A DNA stretch of 64,000 nucleotides from Trichomonas vaginalis G3 (Eukaryota > Parabasalia > Trichomonadida > Trichomonadidae). A program made the position numbers and the translations under genes. The notes beneath the pieces were generated by a model. It was given only the letters and a program-made list of their open reading frames with translations. It did no database searches and was not told where the DNA came from. Every line of letters begins with the position of its first letter. The first letter of the stretch is position 1. Location: assembly GCF_026262505.1 (NCBI RefSeq), contig NC_067203.1, positions 19,015,411 to 19,079,410 on the forward strand, given 5' to 3'. Shown here piece after piece: positions 52,501-62,300 of this stretch.

Positions 52501-52913
52501 TTTTGCCAACATTGAACGAAATGAATAAATTGTTGAGAAGAAAGAACTCTCCAATGCAGTCAGAACTCAGAATATTCTTCAGAAAGTTGTGCGAAAAGAA
52601 CGCAGATCTTATTGAAGAGCTCAAGACTAAAGAGCCAATCCTTGCTGCTGAAATCGAACATGACTTGATCGCATCGAGATCTCCACTCATCCAACAACAG
52701 GAGGAAGAGGAATCCTTGTCACCTTCACCACAACAAACACCTTTGATGCCTTTCAAGTCTCCACTTCTTTCGAGAATTATCAATACACCAAGAATGTCTC
52801 TTGTCACAGCAAGTGCAAATGCATCTCCAATGTCTGTTGTTCCTCAGAGAGCTCTTTTGGATCCAACTCAGAAAAGAACACCAATTCCATTCAACTTGGA
52901 TGAAGATGAGTAA
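49530..52913 (+). CDS. Condensin II subunit CAP-D3 (NCAPD3-like)
   Basis: This 1127-residue HEAT-repeat protein is a non-SMC subunit of the chromosome-compacting condensin II complex. The diagnostic Cnd1 block is at about 680-865: IATITLGKLCLVRRDIS, NCLIVLCDLCVKYTSTVDPYV, PIVRRQSLLILTRLITEEFIK and MFFRFISALTD, ending NFIDSLFYFND. Each closely follows the D3 pattern (VMCDLCIRYT, LTNLLQEEF, FFRFVSTLID). The C-terminal ~80 residues are disordered and rich in Ser/Thr-Pro (SPSPQQTPLMPF, KSPLL, NTPRMS, KRTPIPF), likely cyclin-dependent kinase sites. Shorter than human D3 (~1500). Divergent from the UGGT-like gene. Confidence 0.85.
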   Translation: MNEEIFSVMEQLKMFEYSSETIDIVTHGEIGEPDTAMENSINSATEDPSVITKLYDLLQKLTESNKEQEFWDQLTEEGRSPNIFQVFCAAMITQDGELRKNGAVLYAKMLTMIPIQNLWNPILFNTLLTIMMNASQIVEAGKAASDSEKETLLLSVTLLKILTKSICPQFIECAQIDGLIALTELSFKLSCAYTEEFDDFSRMMIPVSKDFLETASVNYLEYILPYLVNTLLLEFLPSNRKVTQRVSKIRDVFLTYAKDKLETHPSMLLLVIKHLLLRSTERATIRENCCYCVHFLYSYLHDKDPLYKFLTAMIRSPKSAYRTLALDITRTFLEAQETIEKMSPETIVSLTRTLFMGVNDSVAGVRATTLDTIASIIGMLPSMPNRDEVETSIGLPDTLLEKLERRVVDEKLVVRKASLRCIKAILPLMQRDPYTVIKLIADRTRDHSISLRQEAAKILTTCINGMKTIRAYSIWFDSLLPLCMDVDSKTQLLALSLVDKNYLSILGTEDGITMTESLDPIHMDLMSRVIPVYKQCSTNLQPFCRGVQKLLSSNINVNIWNIACYLMSETPEHFNTKKLEDLWSERENLPVEYYRLISLSKTNEKTILNDSLELLNSVAANDKSITEPEDVFNWIHSLVNICRNISEDISAKFTSLLQQLNERINKFAEDPNTRTDELEQITTGLFLMGEIMKDVPSIMNFDFTGCQLLISEHLPNETIISSRVRAIATITLGKLCLVRRDISSSFVAAFAKQLRSSDAPAVKCNCLIVLCDLCVKYTSTVDPYVQEMTLCFVDKYPIVRRQSLLILTRLITEEFIKMRPLMFFRFISALTDANREVSKFAKSCLFDVLHRKIPKLLVQNFIDSLFYFNDMIEPSTINENPDFHNSFKISDAKTRRKAFCNLISHMPDDQLFDIINNLGAKVLQKFIDEQIKLEDGENLLSDTIFCMIKIEDQMEAINVNEASIDDPAGVAVMEQSRKFMEIFHNQLIDKILPTLNEMNKLLRRKNSPMQSELRIFFRKLCEKNADLIEELKTKEPILAAEIEHDLIASRSPLIQQQEEEESLSPSPQQTPLMPFKSPLLSRIINTPRMSLVTASANASPMSVVPQRALLDPTQKRTPIPFNLDEDE

Positions 52914-53341
52914 TCTTTTGTATATATATTTATTTATGTATTTATATTAGTAAAATATTGTTATTTTTTAATATTATTCAAATTATGTGAAAATTTCTCA
53001 GTAATAAAGAAATTCTAGTAGAAAATTAAATAAATGTATTATATGCGACTGATATACATGTGTTTCATTGGGATTAAACATTTACATTTTTATATCCTAT
53101 TAAAAAAATCTTAGAAATTATGTTTTCAACAATTGTATATCTCTCAAAATTATGCATATATCAATAATATAGGAGAAACCAAAGCAATATCATTTCATTA
53201 TGTTGAATTATCTTGAAAATATTCTCTTTAATAGTTAAATTGTAAATAGATTCTTGGAATATTTTTAAAATATTAATGACCCAATAATAAAAAGAAGAAT
53301 TACGATAAAAATGAATAATAAAAATAAATAATAATATTTTT
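52914..53341. other. Convergent intergenic region, nothing recognised
   Basis: Very AT-rich; the 67-codon leftward frame at 53161-53364 has no support. Confidence 0.5.
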
Positions 53342-54151
53342 TTATTTCTTAACAAGGTTGACATAGCCAGTGAAGTCCAAAGCAGATAAAACTAACTGTT
53401 TGTTGTTATTAGAGTTGTCTCCTTTGAGTGTAAATTTAAAATGAGAGTAAAACTTCGTATTTCCGGCTGTAGCTTGAAATGTGTATTTTGTAAACTCATG
53501 AGAGACAGATTTCTCATGTAATTTGTTGTCAATTGGTTCCCATGAAATTTTATCGTTAGATCCTTCTAAAATCCATGTTTGAGGGAACATATTTCTACCT
53601 GTACCAATAGTGTACTCAAGTACTTGCACTTGCATGAATGGAGGGAATGAAATTTGAACGTATGAATTATCTAATGGTTTAGAGTTGAAAAATGCGTCTT
53701 TAATGTTTTTGAACAGAGCATCTACACCCTTCTGATTCAAAGCTTCCGATGAACTTGCTGTGAAAATACCTGCTTCTAGGAGATTTAAGTATTCTCTTTT
53801 TCCATTTGCAGTAGCAATCTTGTAAATGATATTTTCCACAGGATGGAGAACAATCTTAGATGGATCCATTATACTTTCTGCAAAATTTACTGACAAATCG
53901 CGTGTAGTTTCTGTATTAAATAATAAATATGAGACAATTGAGTTCAAAACTCTGTCATGTTGATCAATCCATGAACTATAAATGGATGCTAATTCAGGAA
54001 GTGGAATCCAGTCAACTGATTCAAGTTTATCAATTTCGCTGAGAGTAAATTGTAAGAAATTAAAATTTGGTAGTTGCTTAATAGCTTCCTCCTTTGTATC
54101 TTCAGTAACTGTTTGGCATAACTCAAAAAACTTTTGTGCAGCTTCAGTCAT
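53342..54151 (-). CDS. F5/8 type C (discoidin-like) domain protein
   Basis: This is a 269-residue protein. The first ~150 residues are helical (a BACK-like stretch: LASIYSSWIDQHDRVLNSIVSYLLFN). The last ~115 form an F5/8C-like beta sandwich: SYVQISFPPFMQVQVLEYTIGTGRN, WILEGSNDKISWEPID, FKFTLKG and LSALDFTGYV. Proteins with this pairing, resembling the ends of BTBD9-like proteins, form a large family in trichomonads. The role is unknown; the fold usually binds ligands or proteins. The frame is open 12 codons farther up but only with TTG, so the ATG at 54151 is used. No signal peptide, so probably intracellular. Confidence 0.75.
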   Translation of the reverse strand: MTEAAQKFFELCQTVTEDTKEEAIKQLPNFNFLQFTLSEIDKLESVDWIPLPELASIYSSWIDQHDRVLNSIVSYLLFNTETTRDLSVNFAESIMDPSKIVLHPVENIIYKIATANGKREYLNLLEAGIFTASSSEALNQKGVDALFKNIKDAFFNSKPLDNSYVQISFPPFMQVQVLEYTIGTGRNMFPQTWILEGSNDKISWEPIDNKLHEKSVSHEFTKYTFQATAGNTKFYSHFKFTLKGDNSNNNKQLVLSALDFTGYVNLVKK

Positions 54152-54190
54152 TTTTTTTTTTGGAAAAATTGCTTCATCATTTTCCAACGC

Positions 54191-54195
54191 AATGA
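54191..54195 (-). promoter_or_regulatory. Possible Inr of the F5/8C gene
   Basis: TCATT on the minus strand, 42 bases before the ATG. Sequence fits; distance is longer than usual. Confidence 0.3.
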
Positions 54196-54623
54196 ATGGA
54201 AAATTTACTTATCAGAACTTGGAATTACACATTTATATGACTTTTAATAACCAATGTCTTATGAATCTCGTTCTCTAATCCTATATATTTAAATATCGCA
54301 AGATTTTTTTTTATGTCAAAGGATTCATTCGAAGCATATTTGAAATCTCACAATTTCTGGCAAAATTCCATTAAGATGGAAATTTCTTTGGTTAAATATC
54401 TAATCTAAAATTTTTATACAGTGAAGAAGGACTTTGGATAAAGGAAAAGTTAGGATAGAATGTACTTCATGATACAAGCATAGGAAGGAATCTTAATCTT
54501 GTCAAGTTATTTTGCTAAAATTATCGATTTAGAACCAGTAATAAAAATAAGTTAAATATTGTTACAATAAAAACAGATTATTTATAAATCAGTTATAAAA
54601 TATCAAATCTATAAGAAATAAAA
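54196..54623. other. Intergenic, nothing recognised
   Basis: AT-rich spacer between two leftward genes. Confidence 0.5.
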
Positions 54624-56201
54624 TTATTGTTTGCGAGCTTTAGCTGCAGCTTCTGCTTTAGCTTGAGCAGTTCTCTGCGCCAATGCCTTAATTGCATTTC
54701 TGTCCATAACACGGCTAACGAATTCACCTTTATCAGCCTTTTGTTGTCTTCCACGTAACATTTCACCTGGTCTTGCCTTTGGCTGCCTCTTAGAGCTCTC
54801 AGTTTCTCTGATATCGAGGTTATTCTCAGCCTGTATCTTCTGAGCAACGACTTGTGCATTGCAAATTGTCATGAAAACGAAATCTTCGTCTTCAAGTGAT
54901 CCTTTGATCTTTGTAATTGTTTGGATAATCCAATCAAGGCGTTCTCCTGTGTTGTTGACCTTCAGTGGCTCTTTCTGAACAAGTTGCATCTCATCTGCCA
55001 AATGATAAATGCCGCTCTCTACATTTTCCTTGAAATTCTGTTGAGAGAACATTTCCTTTTCACTTTCAGCCAGGTCTTCCTTGGATTTGAGCAGCATCTT
55101 CTTGGCTTCGTTCAATAATCTGTTTGCGCCAACTCCTTTATGAGAAGAGTACTCTGCTTCGTCAATTGCTGACTTCCTTTGTGCTACTTGTTTCTCCAAT
55201 TCGGCGTTTGCGGCTTTGAGATCTTCAATTTGTTTTTTAAGGGTTTCTGCGTTTTGTTTTCTATCGTCGAAGAACTTCTTGATCTCATCTGGATCATTTG
55301 TACCAAAGTATTCGCGGACTTGGTCGTATTTGGAGCTAACTGCTCTGAATTTTTCGTCTTTCTTTTCTCTTTGAGCTCTGTTGTTGCGATTTCTAACTGC
55401 AGATGGCTGAGAGTTGAGTGACTGGTTGCCTTTTGGTCGGCTGTCGTTTCCGCTGTCTTCTGAGATAGGAACGTGCATATGTTGCTGAACTTGGGCTGTT
55501 TTAGCCTGGATTTGCTGGTTTCGCTTTTCGCGTTTAGCAGCGTATTTAGCTTGTAAACGAGAGTACTCCATTTCGGCGGCGTTCTTTGAATGAACTGAAT
55601 CTCTTGCAATTAGCTCGAGATCTGCAAGATCTCTCTTTTTCTGCTCGATTTCCTTTTTCTCGGCTTCGATGATACTGTTCCAGCGCATCTTCTGACGTTG
55701 TAATTGATAGACAATCGCATCATAAACTTTCATGAGGTGAAGAGTCTCTTGATTCTTAATTTCAGCGTTATCAAGCTTATTCTTAAGAGAAACGAGACGC
55801 TCTGAAGTAGTGTCCTTTGGGCCTTCTCCACCAGTTAAGTTTTGATATTGAACTTGAAGTTCTGTTTGACGGTTAATTGCTTGTTGCTTTTGATGTTTGA
55901 ACTTATCGATCTGCTTCTTCAGCAAGTTAACTGAATGCGTTGTTCTCTTGATATCTTGTGCTAAATCTGGATCGCGAGTACGCTGACGTTTCTCTTTAGT
56001 AAGACGAGAAAGCTCTTCACGAAGCTGTGTGTGCTCTTTACGAAGGTCTTGAAGGACTTGATCATTATTTTCAAGGCGTTGAACGATTGAAGTGTAAAAA
56101 TCACGCTCTGTGCCTTTCAAATCCTTTCCTTTCTCTTTGATAGAAGCAAGCTCTGCCTCGAATGATTCGGCAATTTGCTTCTCTTCCTCTTGTTTTTGCA
56201 T
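54624..56201 (-). CDS. ODAD3: Outer dynein arm docking protein ODAD3 (CCDC151) homologue
   Basis: This 525-residue protein is almost all coiled coil. The motif order follows CCDC151. FYTSIVQRLENNDQVLQDLRKE corresponds to [22 protein letters not shown]. A middle block starts LKNKLDNAEIKNQETLHLMKVYDAI. A block near 300 (VREYFGTNDPDEIKKFF) is followed by LKKQIEDLKAANAELEKQV. It would anchor outer dynein arms on the flagellar microtubule doublets, which fits a flagellated parabasalid. A charged, Ser/Asn-rich break (SGNDSRPKGNQSLNSQ) interrupts the coils at about 250-280. The C-terminus is Arg/Lys/Ala-rich. Divergent from the Brr2 gene across only 150 bases. Confidence 0.78.
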   Translation of the reverse strand: MQKQEEEKQIAESFEAELASIKEKGKDLKGTERDFYTSIVQRLENNDQVLQDLRKEHTQLREELSRLTKEKRQRTRDPDLAQDIKRTTHSVNLLKKQIDKFKHQKQQAINRQTELQVQYQNLTGGEGPKDTTSERLVSLKNKLDNAEIKNQETLHLMKVYDAIVYQLQRQKMRWNSIIEAEKKEIEQKKRDLADLELIARDSVHSKNAAEMEYSRLQAKYAAKREKRNQQIQAKTAQVQQHMHVPISEDSGNDSRPKGNQSLNSQPSAVRNRNNRAQREKKDEKFRAVSSKYDQVREYFGTNDPDEIKKFFDDRKQNAETLKKQIEDLKAANAELEKQVAQRKSAIDEAEYSSHKGVGANRLLNEAKKMLLKSKEDLAESEKEMFSQQNFKENVESGIYHLADEMQLVQKEPLKVNNTGERLDWIIQTITKIKGSLEDEDFVFMTICNAQVVAQKIQAENNLDIRETESSKRQPKARPGEMLRGRQQKADKGEFVSRVMDRNAIKALAQRTAQAKAEAAAKARKQ

Positions 56202-56351
56202 TTAATAAATGTAGAATTATAACAAACAAAAAGTGACAGTAGCTAATTCAATTTTTTCTAACAGATTTTTTTCTAATAACATAATTTATAAACCAAAAAA
56301 ACTTTTTAAAGTTTTTTTTTGACATTTAGGATTTTTAATTTTTAAAATTTG
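56202..56351. promoter_or_regulatory. Shared divergent promoter region, ODAD3 and Brr2 genes
   Basis: 150 bases must hold both promoters. Neither side has a clean TCAYW; each has an ACATTTA near the expected place, which may be a variant initiator. Confidence 0.35.
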
Positions 56352-59300
56352 ATGATTCCAGATTATGTTCAGAACCGAGGTCATATATATGTGGTCTCAA
56401 ACCCCACAGATCTTCCTAAAGAAGAAGATGGTGTTGGTGTTGGAATGGTACAAAGAGTAGAAATCAAAAAATCTGATTTTGGTTCTGCAATTCGAACTAA
56501 AACTCACTCAGAGCACGAAAAAATGGAAAAATCATACAAGAAGGAACTCAAAGAAAGTATTAGACAAGCAAAAAGAGACGCAATTCTTCGTGGCCAAATT
56601 TATATTCCGAAAACATCTGAAACAAGAGGCGCTTATAATGATTTAACAGCTGACTTATCACAATTACTTGGTCCTGTTACAGATGAAACGCTTCATCAAA
56701 CAGCTTACGATTTAATTGTTGTATTACGTGATGCCAATAAATCTGATGAAGTAGTTGCACAAAAAGTCGAAAGTACTCTTGGATTCAGACCGAGTTTTGC
56801 TGAAATTAGACGCTTAAATGACAGAGCAAGTCAATTAATTGATTTTCAACCTTCTGTTAAAGTTCAAGAAATGCAAGATGCTGAAAATGATGATGGTATT
56901 GTCTCAATCACTGCTGATGATAATACTCCCTTAAATTCATCAGATGAAACTGAATCTTCCGATGAAGAACAAGAATTACCAATAAATGTCCCAGAAGAGG
57001 ACAAAAGCGGTGGTTGGACAATTTCGGAATTACAAAAATTCTGCGAAGAAAACTTTGGAGTCGAAGCTGAACAAAAAAAGGCCGAAATCATCTCTGCGCT
57101 TAAAAATTGCGATGGAATTAACTTGGAAATGCAATTGGTTTGCATAATTGGCCCTCGTGAATCAGAAGTAAAAGCAATTTCTCGTTCAAAACATTTAATC
57201 ATCGAAAACCCACAAAAAGTCGAAAAATACAGTAAAATTGATTTATCAGTATACTCAAACAAACGAGAGAATACAAGAATTTACGGTTTTCAACTTCCAG
57301 AAACTTCTACTTCCGAATCTACCGAAAAATACGAAAAAATCTTCATTCCACCACCTAAAAATCATGCTACAGGCATAAGATTGTCAGTTGATTCGCTGGA
57401 TGAGAAATACCAAACGATTATTGGTCGAGAAATTACATCTCAAGGTTCTTTAAACCTCATACAGTCAAAAGTATACCAGCAAATAGAAGAAAGCAACGAA
57501 AACTTACTGATTTCGGCTCCAACTGGTGCTGGTAAAACAATTATTGCAGTTTTGGCGATGATCAAGACATTATTGACAGAAAACAACTCAAAAGCAATTT
57601 ACATAGCTCCAATGAAGTCATTGGTACAAGAAATGGTCGCAAAATTTACAGAAATTTTTGATGGATACAAAAAAGTCATAGAATTGACCGGAGATAGCTC
57701 GGCATCTGTTTCACAATTACAAGGATACGATATTATAGTGTCAACTCCTGAAAAACTCGACATTATTTCGAGAAAAACAGGAAATCAAACTTTCATTGAC
57801 ACAATCAAGCTTGTAATCATCGATGAAATCCATCTTTTGCATAACTCAAGAGGTCCGGTACTAGAAGCCTTAGTTGCAAGGCTAAAAATGCTGAAATACG
57901 TTTCTTCATCAGATATCAGACTAATTGGCCTTTCTGCGACCATGCCAAACGTTGGAGACATTGCAGAATTTTTAGAAGTTCCTGAACAAGGATTATTTGT
58001 TTTTGGAGAAGAATTTCGACCATGTCTGTTACATAAGACCTTCGTTGGCTTCAAAGAGCGAAAGAAAGTCCATTTAAAGGCCAGTATGAACGAATACTGC
58101 TACCAGATCATCGAAGAAACCCTTAAAAACAAGCATCAAACTTTAATTTTCGTACATTCAAGAAGAGAAGCCCAGGACACAGCCTTAGCCTTCTACAATA
58201 TGGCCATATCGAAAGGAGAAGCCGATAACTTCTCAAACGACCAAAATTATTTATTAAATATTTCTGAAGGAATAATCAACGAGAAACTGAAGAGTATCCT
58301 TCCCAAAGGCTTTGCATTCCACCATGCAGGCTTACTTCGCGAAGATCGTTCCAGAATTGAAGAAGAATTCCGAAATAAGAGAATTAAGGTTTTAGTTTCA
58401 ACCGCAACCCTTGCATGGGGTGTCAACCTTCCAGCACATATTGCCATCATCAAAGGAACTAATATTTATAACCCGGAACTTGGTGATTTTGACAATTTGA
58501 GTCATCTCGATGTTTTACAGATGTTTGGTCGTGCAGGCAGACCCGGTTTAGACATCTACGGTGAAGCCTACTTGCTAACTGAACACCAGAACCTCCATTA
58601 CTATGTTTCGGCCTTAACTTCTCAAATTCCAATTGAAAGTCACTTTTTGAGGGAAATTACGAACCATTTAAACGCCGAAATTGCATTAGGAACCATCGGA
58701 ACAGTTGCTCAAGGTGTTGACTGGCTGAAGGAGACATTTCTTTACATAAGAATGCAGAAATCTCCAAAAATGTACGGTTTGTCAAAAAATGTCAAAATTG
58801 AACAAAGATTGGCAGATTTAATTCATTCTTCGTGTTTGTTATTATCAGAGAAGAAGTTGATCTTCTATAATACAAACGAAGACACGATAGAATCGACAGA
58901 TATCGGACGAATTGCTGCTAATTATTATATCACTGAAGAAACAATGTCAAATTTTGTCACAAATTTGTCAACAGACATAAATGACGTTGATCTTTTGAGA
59001 CTGTTCAGTTTGGCTAGTGAATTCAAGAACGTTGTTGTCAGACCACAAGAAGTTTCCACTGTCAAAAAATTCCAAGAAATGGTTCCAATTCCAATAAAAG
59101 GTCAACCAGATGATCCAAAAACGAAAATCAACGTTTTGTTGCAGTCATACATCTCAAGGATAAAAAGCGAAAGCTTTGAGATGATGGCTGATTTGGTTTA
59201 CATATCACAATCCGCTGAAAGATTGTTCAGATGCTTGTTTGAACTTTCAATTTCAAAAGGTTTGTCTGAACCAGCACTTTTATGTCTAAGTTACGCGAAG

Positions 59301-62300
59301 ATGGTCAATAAAAGAATGTGGGAAGTGCAGAATCCTTTGTGGCAGTTCGGAAATATCCCAGAGAACTACTTAAACGCAATTGACCACTTCGATAATTGGC
59401 ATAAATATTTCGAAGTTGAAAGAGAAGCTCTTAAAGAAAAAAGTGACAAAGAATTTTGTAATCTTTGCAAAACTGACAAAGTAGAAATTGGTCAGACGAT
59501 CAAAAATGATTTCCTTAGGTTGCCGCAGCTCAAAGTAACTTGTACACCGAAAATTATCTCTAAGGATTTATTGAGAATTTCCGTAAAAGTGAGGTCATTT
59601 TACATATTCGATTACGATTATCATTATGACTTCGAAAACTTCTGGATTTTCTTGGTAAACGGAACAGGTGACCAAATTATTTATTCTGAACAGTTTACAA
59701 TGCAAAGTGAAGTGACTAATGATTATCATACTACTGAATTAGAAATTTTGACAAATTACGAAAAAATGGAGCCATTTTATTTTGTCAAAATTGTTTCAGA
59801 TAAATTCTTGAATGCGCAAACAGAAGTTGCAATTCCTATAAGATTGTATCAGGATAAAAAACTGACAGAAAACTGCCACAACGCTCAAAAAGTGATGTCA
59901 AAAACAAATGACGGTTTGACACATTATTTGACAGAATTTTTGTCAGAAAATCTTTTATATGTTTGTCAACCATATTCTGTTAGTTTGTCTGACCAATTTA
60001 CAACTGTTTTAAAGTCAGTTTGTTGTTCAGCGAAATGTTTAATCATTGTTCCTAATATTGAAAAATTTACTTATCTTTGTAAGTTTTTCGTTGACAATCA
60101 GACTGTTTTTGGATTAACAGGTGATGAAGTCAACGACAAATACGCTTTGGAACAAGGAAAATCAATAATTTGTTCTTTGGATATGTTGTCTAATTTTGAC
60201 AGATTTTACATGTCAGAAATTTTTGATTTTGTATTTTTGTATGATTTACATTTGATTTCTTCGAAAGAATACTCCAAATACGAAGAAATCATATCCCAAA
60301 TCAAAATTGTTTACTCTAGAGAACAAACGAAAATAATTGCACAAACTTATGAATCTGATGATTTCTATTTACAAATGTTGGCAAAATTTATTGAAAGTGA
60401 CAAAATTTTTGTTGATATTCCTGACAATTTCTGTCAAATGGAATTAATACCTGTTAGTTTCTCGTCATTCAGAGCAAGAAAAGTTTCAATGATGAGACCA
60501 ACTTTTTCAAAAGTTGCCACTTTTCTACAGAACGATAAACAATCTATCGTTTTTGTTTCAAATGATGCCGAAATCAAGGAAACGTTTGTTAATTACACGA
60601 ACTTACTGAAGAAGCATTTCACTGAGGAGATCGGCTTCAAACTGGATGATGATGAAAATTTGCCGCCAATTTTCAGAGAAGATTACAGAGAATTGTCAAA
60701 AAGATATGGAATAACGTACTTTTCAAATACAATTTCTGACGATAGCAAAAAAGCTGTTATTGATAATTTCATGTTAGGGAAGATCAAGATTTTGATTTGT
60801 TCTGTTGATGCAGTTAATTCTCTCCATGTTAAATCAGATTTAGTCATTGTTAAAGGCACTGATTACTTGGATTTGAGGAATTCGCAGAGAGAATACGAGT
60901 TTTACGACATTTTGGAGATGATTTCTAAAACAAAATGCGACGGAGAATACTTCATTTACACACAGGAAAATAAGTTCCAAATGTACTTCATTTTACTCAA
61001 AAATGGAATGCCTGTACAGTCATTTGTTGATTTTGAAAGGTTTACAAATGTGTCACTTTTAAATTATTGTCTATCGTCTTCTTATCGTCTTTTGGAAATT
61101 GCCAAAGAAACGAATCCAAAAATTTTCGAAATTTCTCAAAATACTTTCTTTGGTTTACAAAAACCGCAATTTTCAAAGTTTTATGATGATCCTGTTTTTG
61201 ACAGCCAATTTATTCAATATGTCAAAAACGGTTTGTCCGATTATTTGTCAGGAGAAGAGAAAACTGATGAAAATTTGATAACAATTAATCACAAAACAGT
61301 TTCTATTTTATATTCAGATAAAAATGAACCTCAGTTTGAATATAATAACGGACCACAGTCACTTTTGTATCGTCTTGTGAGGTCATTTACAAAATTGTCA
61401 ATTTTGGACGTTTTAAGAATATCACTTTTCTTTATCATTCAAAATGCAACAAATTCTGACAATTTTATTAACTATGAAATTCCTGATTGTTTCCACTTCG
61501 ACGAGAACGAGAATTTGTTAATGGAATATTATGGAATTATTTGTGGTAGACATGGTGTCAGACCCTCAACAATTGTTTCACTTTCGAAGTTTTCTTTCAC
61601 AGAAAATTCGGAACATCCGATATCATTTATTTCATCTATACCAGAAATATATGAAAACATCAATTTCACGAAATATATCGGATTGCAAGATTCCAAAGTT
61701 GCAGAGAACGAATCAATTTCTATTGTTGCAAATCATCTCCACAGACAATTAGATTTAAGAATGTTCCCTGCGAAAAGTTACTTGATTTTGATGTCTATTT
61801 TAAAGACACTTCAAACAGCGATAGAATTCTATTCTCTAAGGAGAAACAAAGTCCATTATTCCATTTATTTCATTAATAACATCGCGTTTTTGGTAAATGC
61901 AATTGAAAGTAGAGATTATGAATTGTTACAATTCCCTCACTTCACAAAAACGGTTTTGGATGATTTCTCTGTTAGAAACATCAGAGATTTGAACACATTT
62001 AATCCTTCTTACAGTCCAAGTGGTCAGGAAATTGATGATGAACAATTTGATGCAAATTTGAAGTTGAGAAAAGAAATTTTCATGGCAAATATGATTAAAT
62101 ATGAAAAAGTGAATCAAAATGAAGCAGAAAATTACTGGTCTGATGTTGAAAAGTTTTATAACAATATCCCTTATGTTTCAACTGTTTTCTTCAGACAAAG
62201 TAAAGTTGTAAAAGTTACTCTTCTCGATCAGTTTGAGATGTCTGAATTCCCGAGAATTCCTTTCCAAAAGAGGATCTGTTTGTGGATTATTTTGGCGAAA

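Noticed and set aside
53161-53364. 67-codon minus-strand ORF downstream of CAP-D3
   Set aside because: AT-rich chance frame overlapping the end of the F5/8C gene; no support.
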